A DNA stretch of 64,000 nt, taken from contig OZ241896.1 in assembly GCA_965203565.1 (NCBI GenBank), positions 186,001 through 250,000 of the forward strand, in the 5' to 3' direction. Origin of the DNA: JAAXGX01 sp965203565. Its GTDB lineage: Bacteria > Acidobacteriota > Vicinamibacteria > Vicinamibacterales > UBA8438. Under the pieces are notes generated by a model. It was not told the origin of the DNA. It did no database searches and saw only the letters and a program-made list of their open reading frames with translations. A program made the position numbers and the translations under genes. The stretch's first letter is position 1. Every line of letters starts with the position of its first letter. Shown piece after piece: positions 16,274 to 24,957 of the stretch.

Positions 16274-18816
16274 TCCTCAAGGAGTACCAGCAGCGGGCGC
16301 TGGACCGCGTCGGCGCGTTCGTCGAGCGGCTGGCGGAGTGGCGCGGGAAGGCGGCCAAGGCGCGCGCGCACGATCCCGACCTCACGTTCGACTGGGTCGG
16401 GAAGGCGTGGGAGGCGGCGGCGCCCGGCCGCGCGTACCTGGCGCGCCGCAACGGCCTGGGCGAGCCGCTGCCGTCGTTCTGCCTGAAGGTGCCGACCGGC
16501 GGCGGCAAGACGCTGCTGGCGACGAAGGTGATCGACTGCGTCAACACCCGCTACCTGCGCCGGCAGACCGGGCTGGTGCTGTGGATCGTGCCGACCACGC
16601 AGATCTACGGCCAGACCCTCAAGGCGCTGAAGGACCGCGACCACCCGTACCGCCAGCAGCTCGACGTGGCGTCGGCGGGCCGCACCCTGGTGCTGGAGAA
16701 GACGAGCGGCTTCGGCCCGCGGGACGTGCGGGAGCGGCTGTGCGTCCTGCTGCTGATGCTGCCGTCGGCGAACCGCGAGACGAAGGAGCAGTTGCGGATG
16801 TTCCGCGACGCGGGCGGCTTCGACCGCTTCTTCCCCGCGGACGACGACGCCGCCGGCCAGGAGAAGCTGCTCGCCGCGGTCCCCAACCTGGACACGTTCG
16901 CGCCGGACGGCGGCGTGTGGGGCGCGGCCGTCAAGACCTCGCTCGGCAACGCGCTGCGCCTGCTGCAGCCGCTCGTCGTCCTCGACGAGGGCCACAAGGC
17001 CTACAGCCTGAATGCGCGGGAGACGCTCGAGGGGTTCAACCCGTGCCTGATCGTCGAGCTGACGGCGACGCCGCCGCGGGGCGCCAACGTGCTCGTCGAG
17101 ATCTCCGGCCGCGAACTGCACGCCGAGGAGATGATCAAGCTCGACCTGCACGTGGTGAACAAGGCGAACGCGAGCTGGCAGGACACGCTGCTCGCGGCCA
17201 TCGAGCGGCGCGACGCGCTCGAGGAGGCGGCGCGCGCGCACGAGGCCGACACCGGCGCCTACGTCCGGCCGATCTGCCTCGTGCAGGTGGAGCGCACCGG
17301 CCGGGACCAGCGGCGGGCCGGGGTGGTTCACGCCGACGACGTGCGCGACTACCTGCTGCGCCACCCGCGCATCGGCGCCGAGCAGATCGCCGTGAAGACC
17401 AGCGGCCGGGACGAGTTGAAGGCGGTGGACGAAGCCGGCGGCCTGCTCTCGCGCGACTGCCCCGTCCGCTACATCGTCACGAAGCAGGCGCTGCAGGAGG
17501 GCTGGGACTGTTCGTTCGCCTACGTCCTCGCGATCCTGACCAATCCGGGTTCGAAGAGCGCGCTGACGCAGCTCGTGGGCCGCATCCTCCGCCAGCCGTA
17601 CGCGGCGAAGACCGGCGTCGCGGCGCTCGACGAGAGCTACGTGTTCTGCTTCCAGCGGCGCGGCGCCGACCTGCTCGCGGAGGTGCGCAAGGGGTTCGGC
17701 CTGGAGGGTCTGCAGGACCTGGAAGGCCGGATCACGGACGACGCGGACGGCGCCGACGACGGCCGGTCCGGCGCGAAACGGACCGCCCGCCCGCGCGAAC
17801 GCTACCGGCGGGCCGCCGCCGATCTCGTGCTGCCGGCGTTCCTGATCCGGGACGGCGGGCAGTGGCGTCCGGCGCAGTACGAAACGGACCTGCTGTCGCG
17901 CATCCCCTGGGACGACGTCGACCTGTCGCCCCTCTTCGACATCGAGCTCGGCGCCGGCGAGCGGGACGTGGCGCTGCGCGCGGGCCTCGACGCGGACCCG
18001 CTGGCGGCGCATCCCGGCGGGCAGGACGCCGGCGGGCAGGACGCCGGCGCCGATGACGGAATCGACTACTACTTCGCCGCCAGCCACCTGCTCGACGCGA
18101 TGCCGAATCCGTGGCGCGGCGCCGAAGCCGCCCGGCGGGTGTTCGGCGCGCTGCTGGCCAGGCATCCCCGCGGCCGCGTGGCCGCGAACTACGCGTTCGT
18201 GCTCGAAGAGCTGCGCAAGCGGCTGGAGCGGGAACGCGACCGGCTGTCGCGGCAGGTGTTCTCGCAACTGCTCGACGCGGGGACGATGCGCTTCCTCGTC
18301 GTGGCCGACGACCTCGCCTTCAACCGCCTCCCGCGCCGGATCGAGACCTCCGGGGCGCGGCAGGCGAACCGCGAGGACGGCGGCCAGTACCAGCGCAACC
18401 TGTTCGACGTGACCACCGAGGAGGAGCTGAACGGCCTGGAGAACAAGGTCGCCACCTATCTCGACGGGCAGGCCCGCCTGTTCTTCTGGTACCGGAACCG
18501 CTCGCGCCGCGACTACTACGTGCAGGGCTGGAAGCCCGGCCGCATCTATGCCGACTTCATCCTGACGCTACGGCCGGACGAGCCGGGCGTCGGCGACGAG
18601 TACCACCGCGTCTTCGTCGTCGAGACGAAGGGCATGCACCTCGGGCGCTCCGAGGACACCGAGTACAAGCGCTCGGTCTTCGACCTCTGCTCGCGGCACG
18701 CGCGCAAGGCGGACTGGGCCGAGTTCGTCCCCGCCATGCGCAACCGGGTGATGCGCTTCGAGGTGGTCGACGAGGCGGAGTGGAAGCTGCGCCTCAACGC
18801 CCTGCTCGCGGGTTGA
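16270..18816 (+). CDS. Type III restriction endonuclease subunit (Res), DEAD-family translocase-nuclease
   Basis: 848 residues. The N terminus is MILKEYQQRALDRV. Walker A is PTGGGKTLL (about 75-83) and motif II is VVLDEGHKAY (DEGH variant, about 235-244). Motif III-like ELTATPPRG and motif VI region QLVGRILRQP follow. The C terminus carries the PD-(D/E)xK endonuclease with GRIYADFIL and VFVVETKG (about 758-787). The reading frame is intact and of normal length. Translationally coupled to mod (ATGA). Only 16 bp separate its stop from the SIS-HAD gene, so the five following genes may be co-transcribed with the restriction system. Confidence 0.95.
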   Translation: MILKEYQQRALDRVGAFVERLAEWRGKAAKARAHDPDLTFDWVGKAWEAAAPGRAYLARRNGLGEPLPSFCLKVPTGGGKTLLATKVIDCVNTRYLRRQTGLVLWIVPTTQIYGQTLKALKDRDHPYRQQLDVASAGRTLVLEKTSGFGPRDVRERLCVLLLMLPSANRETKEQLRMFRDAGGFDRFFPADDDAAGQEKLLAAVPNLDTFAPDGGVWGAAVKTSLGNALRLLQPLVVLDEGHKAYSLNARETLEGFNPCLIVELTATPPRGANVLVEISGRELHAEEMIKLDLHVVNKANASWQDTLLAAIERRDALEEAARAHEADTGAYVRPICLVQVERTGRDQRRAGVVHADDVRDYLLRHPRIGAEQIAVKTSGRDELKAVDEAGGLLSRDCPVRYIVTKQALQEGWDCSFAYVLAILTNPGSKSALTQLVGRILRQPYAAKTGVAALDESYVFCFQRRGADLLAEVRKGFGLEGLQDLEGRITDDADGADDGRSGAKRTARPRERYRRAAADLVLPAFLIRDGGQWRPAQYETDLLSRIPWDDVDLSPLFDIELGAGERDVALRAGLDADPLAAHPGGQDAGGQDAGADDGIDYYFAASHLLDAMPNPWRGAEAARRVFGALLARHPRGRVAANYAFVLEELRKRLERERDRLSRQVFSQLLDAGTMRFLVVADDLAFNRLPRRIETSGARQANREDGGQYQRNLFDVTTEEELNGLENKVATYLDGQARLFFWYRNRSRRDYYVQGWKPGRIYADFILTLRPDEPGVGDEYHRVFVVETKGMHLGRSEDTEYKRSVFDLCSRHARKADWAEFVPAMRNRVMRFEVVDEAEWKLRLNALLAG

Positions 18817-18832
18817 CGGAGCGTCGCGCGCC

Positions 18833-20773
18833 ATGGCCCGACCTTACGCGAGAGAGATGGCCCTGTTGGCCGAGACATTCGACTGGGCTACAGCGGTTGA
18901 AATCGAACCGTTGCTCCAGGCCGTCCGCGTCGCCGGCCTTTCGCCGCTTCGCATCGTCGGCTCCGGCGGCTCCCTCACCGGCGCCCATGCGATGGCTGGA
19001 CTGCACCAACGTCATACAGGTCGTCTCGCCTCGGTCGTCACTCCGCTCGAAGCGATCGATGAACCACTCGGCGCGGCCACCGCCACCTGGCTCCTGAGCG
19101 CGGGTGGCGGGAACGCCGACGTGCTGGCGGCGGCGAAGGCGGCGATTCTGCGCGAACCGCGTCAAGTCGGCGTCCTTTGCGGTCGGGCGTCTAGCGCCTT
19201 GGCCGCACTCTGCCGGCGGCATCCATTCGTCGACCTGTTGCTCTACCCGCCGCCCGCCGGCAAGGACGGCTTCCTCGCCACCAACTCGCTTTTCGGCTTC
19301 ACCGCTCTTCTCACGCGAGCCTACGCCATCGCGCTCGGTTCAGGCGCCGATTGGCAGGCCGTGGTCGACCATGTGCGCCCCCTGCTTTCGGATGGCGCCG
19401 CCATTCCAAAGGCGTGGAAGGCGGCCACCACGCCGCTCTGGACACGATCCACGACGCTTGTCCTGCATGGACCCTCCACACGGATCGGGGCGGTCGATAT
19501 CGAGTCGAAGTTCACCGAGGCAGCGCTCGGCCACGTTCAGATCGCCGACTACCGAAACTTTGCCCACGGCCGGCATCACTGGCTCGCCAAACGGAGCGAG
19601 ACGAGCGCCGTGCTCGCCTTCGTCACCAACGAGGATCGCGAGCTCGCCGAGCGCACCCTCGATCTGATCCCGGCCAACGTTCCTCAGGCGCAAATCACCT
19701 TCGCCGGCGGGCCGGGAGCCGTGGCGCTCGCTGCGCTGCTCGCGGCGCTCAGGATCACCGGGTGGGCCGGGTGCAACCGGGGTATCGATCCAGGGCGCCC
19801 GGGAGTGCCGGAATTCGGTCGTCGGCTCTACAACCTTCGGCCCCGACAACCCCGAAGCGGTGCGAGGGCGCCGCGCCTCACACCGCGGGAGGCCGCCGCG
19901 ATAGCGCGGAAGGCGGGCGTCGCTCCGGGGCGCCTTGCCGCCTTGAAAGATCTTGACCGCTGGCGCGACGCGCTTGAGGTTTTCCTTACCCGCCTGCGTA
20001 CCGCTGGCTTCGCCGGAGTCGTCCTCGACTACGATGGCACGATAGTCGATGCCCGACGCCGGTTCGAGCCCGCGGCGCCAGCAATGATTTCCGAACTCGC
20101 CCGCATCGCTGAAGCTGGCGTTCACGTCGGGATCGCGACGGGCCGAGGCAAGTCGGTCCGACGTGATCTTCAGAGCCGCCTGCCGCGCAAGCTCTGGCGT
20201 CTCTTTCTCGTAGGTTACTATAACGGCGCGGAGGTTGCGTCGCTCGAAGACGACGGTGTTCCGAATGCGTCCGCGAACGTCTGTGACGCTCTTCAACCAC
20301 TCGCCGGCGCCCTGCGCCGCCAGCCAGAGCTTTCCAGGTGCGCGCGCCAGGAGGAGCGGTCCTTCCAGATCACGCTCCATACCCGCATCATGCCAGTGAA
20401 TCGGCTTTGGGCGCTCGCTCACCAAGTCATTCACACGACCGGCGTTCATGACGTTACAGCTACCTGCTCCAGTCATTCGGTCGACTTCGTGACGGCGGGA
20501 GTGTCAAAGTTGAACGTCGTTCGACGGCTACGCGAGACGGTCGGCGAAGATCCGGTGCTCGCCATCGGAGATCGAGGCCGCTGGCCAGGCAACGACCATG
20601 AGCTGCTCGGCGAACCGTTTGCGCTCGGGGTCGATGAAATCAGCATCGATCCCATGACCTGCTGGCACTTGGGCGCACCGGGACAGCGCGGCCCGACGGT
20701 CACGCTCGATTACCTCTCTGCGTTGAACGCGCAAGATGGGCGTTCGAGGTTCGCAAAAGGATCGCTGCAATGA
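18833..20773 (+). CDS. SIS-domain/HAD-phosphatase fusion protein, first gene of a five-gene operon
   Basis: 646 residues. Residues about 10-330 form a SIS (sugar isomerase) fold with the phosphosugar-binding loop IVGSGGSLTGAHAM and a later repeat-like half. Residues about 390-620 form a HAD hydrolase: motif I VVLDYDGTIVD (about 396-406), motif II IATGRG and motif IV IGDRGRWPGNDHELL, as in Cof/trehalose-phosphatase-type HADs. The pair suggests binding or isomerising a sugar phosphate and then dephosphorylating it. It begins 16 bp after res and overlaps the next gene by ATGA. GC content is lower than in flanking housekeeping genes. The combined architecture is one I cannot match to a characterised enzyme. 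Confidence 0.85.
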   Translation: MARPYAREMALLAETFDWATAVEIEPLLQAVRVAGLSPLRIVGSGGSLTGAHAMAGLHQRHTGRLASVVTPLEAIDEPLGAATATWLLSAGGGNADVLAAAKAAILREPRQVGVLCGRASSALAALCRRHPFVDLLLYPPPAGKDGFLATNSLFGFTALLTRAYAIALGSGADWQAVVDHVRPLLSDGAAIPKAWKAATTPLWTRSTTLVLHGPSTRIGAVDIESKFTEAALGHVQIADYRNFAHGRHHWLAKRSETSAVLAFVTNEDRELAERTLDLIPANVPQAQITFAGGPGAVALAALLAALRITGWAGCNRGIDPGRPGVPEFGRRLYNLRPRQPRSGARAPRLTPREAAAIARKAGVAPGRLAALKDLDRWRDALEVFLTRLRTAGFAGVVLDYDGTIVDARRRFEPAAPAMISELARIAEAGVHVGIATGRGKSVRRDLQSRLPRKLWRLFLVGYYNGAEVASLEDDGVPNASANVCDALQPLAGALRRQPELSRCARQEERSFQITLHTRIMPVNRLWALAHQVIHTTGVHDVTATCSSHSVDFVTAGVSKLNVVRRLRETVGEDPVLAIGDRGRWPGNDHELLGEPFALGVDEISIDPMTCWHLGAPGQRGPTVTLDYLSALNAQDGRSRFAKGSLQ

Positions 20774-21903
20774 ACCAGGACCTTGGACTGAAAGTACTGG
20801 CGCAGATCATGCGCTGGACGGACGAAATAGCCCGTCGGGAATTTCAATGGCTGAAGCTGATGGCGCGTCTCAAGTACGACGGCTACCGAGACTTCCAGGC
20901 CGGCATGCGCTTCGTCGAGAGTCTGGTGACGTGGCTTCGGCAGTTCAAACCATGCGATCGGGAGACTGCCTACGCCTTCATTCGCCACACCCTCGTCTAC
21001 ATCGGTCCCGGCGAGATGCAGCGCCTCGTCGAGCAGTTCTATCCACGCACCGTTCGGGATCGCATCGTCCGCATGGTGGCGGCCGAGCGTGACATCCCAT
21101 CTTATCGAGTGCTTGCCGACCCGGACGCCCGGAAGACGGAGGAACGCCTGCGCCGTCAGACCTTGTTCATGGGTCTGAGTGACGGAGCGCGAATCGACAC
21201 GATGCGCCGGGCGAATTCGGGACTCAGCAACGAGCAATTCGCTTCGAGCACCCAGGTCGACACCGAGAAGTGGAAGGATCTGCTCGATCATCTTCGCACG
21301 GACCTGAACGATCCGAGGGCGCGATTTCGCCTCGTCTATCTGATCGACGACTTCGCCGGCACCGGGACTTCGTTTCTCCGCTTCGACGAAGCGAAAGGCG
21401 AATGGAAGGGCAAGCTGGTTCGTTTCAGGCACTCGGTCGAGAACGCCAACAGGGACCTCAACTTGTTCGAAGACGAGTGGGAGCTTTGCGTCCACCACTA
21501 CGTGGCGTCATCGTTCGCCGAAGAATCCGTCAAGGAGCGCCTCAAAAGGGCGACGACGGACGCCGCCTTCACTGACGGCTGGGCTCGGAAGATGCACTCG
21601 TCCTGCGGCATGGTCCTTCCGAAAGATTTGCCGATAGACGCGGTTTCCGGCCGCCACGACGACTTCATCCAATTGACCCAGACCTGCTACGACCCGATAA
21701 TCCGCACGAAGCACACCGACGTCGGCGGCGCGCCTCACCTTGGTCTCGGCTATGCGCGCTGCGCGCTGCCCCTTGTGCTTGAACACAATACTCCGAACAA
21801 CTCGGTCGCCCTGCTTTGGGCGGAGACCGACGGCGGGGATCGAAGTGGCGTTCCCGCGCCAGCCATGCGACCACTCTTCCGCCGCCGTCAGCGGCACGCT
21901 TGA
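20770..21903 (+). CDS. Phosphoribosyltransferase-like protein (PRTase-CE type)
   Basis: 377 residues. The diagnostic element is VYLIDDFAGTGTSF (about 189-202), a PRPP-binding-loop-like motif of type I phosphoribosyltransferases embedded in a longer, mostly helical protein. This fits the PRTase-CE family, which as I recall was defined in prokaryotic conflict systems and is usually next to an ORC/CDC6-like ATPase. That arrangement is seen here. No purine or pyrimidine salvage partner is visible. It starts by ATGA overlap with the SIS-HAD gene. Probable role: transferring or removing a phosphoribosyl group on a nucleotide or macromolecule, possibly the toxic activity. Specific substrate unknown. 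Confidence 0.78.
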   Translation: MNQDLGLKVLAQIMRWTDEIARREFQWLKLMARLKYDGYRDFQAGMRFVESLVTWLRQFKPCDRETAYAFIRHTLVYIGPGEMQRLVEQFYPRTVRDRIVRMVAAERDIPSYRVLADPDARKTEERLRRQTLFMGLSDGARIDTMRRANSGLSNEQFASSTQVDTEKWKDLLDHLRTDLNDPRARFRLVYLIDDFAGTGTSFLRFDEAKGEWKGKLVRFRHSVENANRDLNLFEDEWELCVHHYVASSFAEESVKERLKRATTDAAFTDGWARKMHSSCGMVLPKDLPIDAVSGRHDDFIQLTQTCYDPIIRTKHTDVGGAPHLGLGYARCALPLVLEHNTPNNSVALLWAETDGGDRSGVPAPAMRPLFRRRQRHA

Positions 21904-21917
21904 GAGGCGTACGCAGC

Positions 21918-23822
21918 ATGGCGAACCCTTTCGAGAAGCGAGCGACCGAATATCTCCGAGACGACGAGGCTTTCCTCGCCTTGGTCACTCCGGAGCCACT
22001 CGTTACCTTCTTCCAGAATCATGCTCAAGAAGATCGCCTTTACGATCGCTTGGCGGTGGTCATAGGAACGCCGGGGAGCGGAAAAACCACGCTCGCGCGG
22101 CTCTTCCAGTTTTCGACACTGACGACCCTGCTGGGCAATCGCGACACGACCAACCGCAAGCCGTTGATCGACGCGCTCACGGCCTGTCGCGCGATTGGCG
22201 ATGAGAGACCGGCGCTCATGGGCGGACGGCTTCCGCTCGAGGCCGAGTATCGGGACTTCTGGGAGTTCCCTTATCCGGAAGACCTCAAGACGAACCTTAT
22301 GACCGCGCTGCTGCAGGCCCGCAGCGTATTGGTGTGGCTTCGGAACAGCAAAGCCGGCGGGGTGCCAATTGAACAGGTCGAAATCATTCCGCGCGCGGAT
22401 GCCCACGCCGCACTCGCCGCCATCGGCGGCGAAGCCGGACCGGGGCTGTTTGAGCGCGCCCGCGAGGTCGAACGCGCCATCTATCGAATATCGGCCGCTC
22501 TCATGCCGCCGGGCATAGAAGAGATCGACCGAGAGGCGGTCGCCGCCTACCGGCCCTTTGACGTCATCGAGGAATTCCGAATCACCGACGGCGAGCAAGT
22601 ACGGCGGATCCGCCCCTTCGTGGTGTTCGACGATGCGCACCGTCTCCATCCCGAACAGTTCGCAGCGCTTCGGCGTTGGCTTGCTCGGCGCGAACTCAAG
22701 GTCTCAAGATGGATCCTGACCCGGCTCGATGCGCTGACCCCGCGTGAGGTGCTTCTGGACCCGACCACGAGCGCAGATGAGTCCGGGATCCAGCGATCCC
22801 GCGAAATCACCGTCATCCAGATGCAGAATGGCGAGGAGCGCAGAAGCCAGCGGCGGACGTTCCGCAAAATGGCCAAGAACATGGCGGGACGCTACTTGAG
22901 TCAGATGGACGTGTTCAACCGGCGCCGCCTCCACGATCTCGGCGATCTGCTGTCGACGACGGCCACGTCGCTTCGGGCTGGCGATCTCCAGCAACTCGGA
23001 AGACACGTCGATGCCCTGCAACGCGGATACGGCATTTCCGCCGAGCGTCGCCGTCGACTTGAAAAGGAGATCGGCGACTACCTTGAAAACGCCAGAGAAA
23101 ACAGCGAAGACTTGCGGCTGGGGATGTTGTCGGTGTTGCTTGAGCGTTACGCAAAGCGAACGTCGCAACGCAGCCTGTTCGAAGACGATTCTGACGATGC
23201 CGAGCCCAACCGTGTGCTGAGGGTCGACGCCGGCGTTGCGGACGGAGCCCGCATTCACATGCTGCACCAGTACAAACGGCCATACTTCTTCGGCATCGAT
23301 ACTTTATGCGACGCGAGTTCGGAGAACGCCGAGCAATTTCTTCAACTTGCTGCGCAGCTTGTTTCGCGATTGGAGACCCGATTGATCCGCGGCGGAAACG
23401 CGACGCTCACGAGCGGTGAACAGCATAAATTGCTGCGGGAGCGCGCGACGGAGATGGTGCGTGACTGGAGCTTCCCGGAGTGTCATCTCGTTCGTCGGAT
23501 CGCCGACGGCATCTCCAGCGAATGCTTGAACAAGAGCCGGGAGGGCAACGCTTCCCTCGGCGGCGGCGCCACCGCCTTCGGCATCCCGCAGGAGGAATTC
23601 GACAAGATTCCCGACTCCCATCCGCGTCTGGCGCGCGTGCTCCAATTCGGCGTCGCCTACAAAGCGTTCATACTGGTTCCCAATCACGGCGCGAAGAAGC
23701 GCCTCTGGTGCCTGATCGAGTTGGGCGGCGTGCTTCTTCTTCACCACGGGCTTACCCTCAAGCGAGGCGGCTTCCTCGAACGTCGCGCCGACGATCTGTT
23801 GCGGTTTCTTCGCGAATGCTGA
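21918..23822 (+). CDS. ORC/CDC6-like (STAND/AAA+) ATPase of the conflict operon
   Basis: 634 residues from ATG 21918, 14 bp after the previous stop. Walker A is GTPGSGKTTLARLF (about 50-63) and Walker B is FVVFDDAHRL (about 233-242). Then comes a conserved lid region (WLARRELKVSRWILTRLDAL) and a long C-terminal part (about 330-634) without a named domain. The overall layout matches ORC/CDC6-like ATPases described as regulatory NTPases in predicted immune operons. It would be the sensor or switch that controls the PRTase and metabolic enzymes beside it. Confidence 0.8.
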   Translation: MANPFEKRATEYLRDDEAFLALVTPEPLVTFFQNHAQEDRLYDRLAVVIGTPGSGKTTLARLFQFSTLTTLLGNRDTTNRKPLIDALTACRAIGDERPALMGGRLPLEAEYRDFWEFPYPEDLKTNLMTALLQARSVLVWLRNSKAGGVPIEQVEIIPRADAHAALAAIGGEAGPGLFERAREVERAIYRISAALMPPGIEEIDREAVAAYRPFDVIEEFRITDGEQVRRIRPFVVFDDAHRLHPEQFAALRRWLARRELKVSRWILTRLDALTPREVLLDPTTSADESGIQRSREITVIQMQNGEERRSQRRTFRKMAKNMAGRYLSQMDVFNRRRLHDLGDLLSTTATSLRAGDLQQLGRHVDALQRGYGISAERRRRLEKEIGDYLENARENSEDLRLGMLSVLLERYAKRTSQRSLFEDDSDDAEPNRVLRVDAGVADGARIHMLHQYKRPYFFGIDTLCDASSENAEQFLQLAAQLVSRLETRLIRGGNATLTSGEQHKLLRERATEMVRDWSFPECHLVRRIADGISSECLNKSREGNASLGGGATAFGIPQEEFDKIPDSHPRLARVLQFGVAYKAFILVPNHGAKKRLWCLIELGGVLLLHHGLTLKRGGFLERRADDLLRFLREC

Positions 23823-23823
23823 G

Positions 23824-24957
23824 ATGAGTGACGGACGCCGCTGGGACCCTTGCGTAGCCCATCGAGACGATGAAGTGGACAGGTTTCTCACCTCCTACTT
23901 TTCGCGGCGGGACCGGAAGACTCTTCTTGTGGCGGGGGCCGGCTTCGATCCCCGGTCATGCATCGTCGCTGCTCGGATCGGTGAAATCTCCGCGAACATG
24001 CGTGCGTTGCTCCTTCAGGAAGACCGTCCCGATCCGCCGCGGGATCAATCGGACCGAGCCGAGGCGAACACGAAGGCTCTTGTCGCCACGCTTGCCGAAC
24101 GGCGAGTCGAGCATCACGTCGAAAAGATCGAGATCTTCGCACGGGACGGAGCGGTTGTCGGCGGACGCAACGTCATCAAAATTCTCCACCGACAGAACCT
24201 GGAGGTCCTGACGGATGTGGTCGTCGATGTCAGTGCGCTGTCGGCGGGTACGAGCTTTCCGCTCATCCGCTACCTCGCCGAGAGTGTTTGCCGCGGCAAA
24301 GGGCCAGCGAACCTGCACGTATTCGTCGTTCACGCTCCCAGCTTGGACGCCGGCATCCAGTCGATAGCAGGTGATGCGCCCGGTTACGTCCATGGTTTCA
24401 CGGGCGGTTCGACTCTCTCTGGAATAGCTGACGCGGCGAAGCTGTGGCTGCCTCGGCTGGCCACCGGAACGGGAAGACGCGGCGCGCTTGGACGGCTTTA
24501 CGACTTCGTCGATCCTCACGATACGTGCCCCATTCTTCCTTTTCCAGCCATCGATCCCCGCCTCGGCGACGTGCTGGCCGCAGAATATCTGACCGAACTC
24601 GAAAGCACCTGGGAAGTCGATACGCGCAACATCGTTTACGCTGATGAAGGTGACCCGCTGGATCTATATCGAACCGTTCTCCAACTGGACGATCTTCGCA
24701 GGCCGGTCTTTGAGGAAACCGGAGGCTCCACACTCGTGCTTTCTCCACTCGGCGGCAAGGTGATGGCGCTTGGCGCGCTGATGGCGGCGCTGGAGCGCGA
24801 TCTGCCCGTCGCTTACCTGGAGCCGTTCGGCTACGAACTCAAGGCTGCCGTACCGGCGAAGCTCGAACGGCCGAATCTCGTACACGTATGGCTGGAGGGC
24901 GAGGTCTATCCTCAACCCAGGCCGATCTTGCTGAATGCAGGGAGCGCTGCGGGATGA
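23824..24957 (+). CDS. Unrecognised Rossmann-like protein of the conflict operon
   Basis: 377 residues; family not recognised. The N-terminal part has LLVAGAGFDPRSC (about 34-46), a glycine-rich loop after a hydrophobic strand as in nucleotide-binding Rossmann folds. It is followed by VVVDVSALSAGTSFPLIRYL (about 136-155), which looks like an active-site strand and loop. A second part (about 220-377) ends with ETGGSTLVLSPLGGKVMALG and LVHVWLEGEVYP. There is no signal peptide or membrane segment. The ATG lies one base after the ATPase stop, and the stop overlaps the kinase start by ATGA, so the gene is an integral part of the operon. A sensor or ligand-processing role is possible. Confidence 0.7.
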   Translation: MSDGRRWDPCVAHRDDEVDRFLTSYFSRRDRKTLLVAGAGFDPRSCIVAARIGEISANMRALLLQEDRPDPPRDQSDRAEANTKALVATLAERRVEHHVEKIEIFARDGAVVGGRNVIKILHRQNLEVLTDVVVDVSALSAGTSFPLIRYLAESVCRGKGPANLHVFVVHAPSLDAGIQSIAGDAPGYVHGFTGGSTLSGIADAAKLWLPRLATGTGRRGALGRLYDFVDPHDTCPILPFPAIDPRLGDVLAAEYLTELESTWEVDTRNIVYADEGDPLDLYRTVLQLDDLRRPVFEETGGSTLVLSPLGGKVMALGALMAALERDLPVAYLEPFGYELKAAVPAKLERPNLVHVWLEGEVYPQPRPILLNAGSAAG

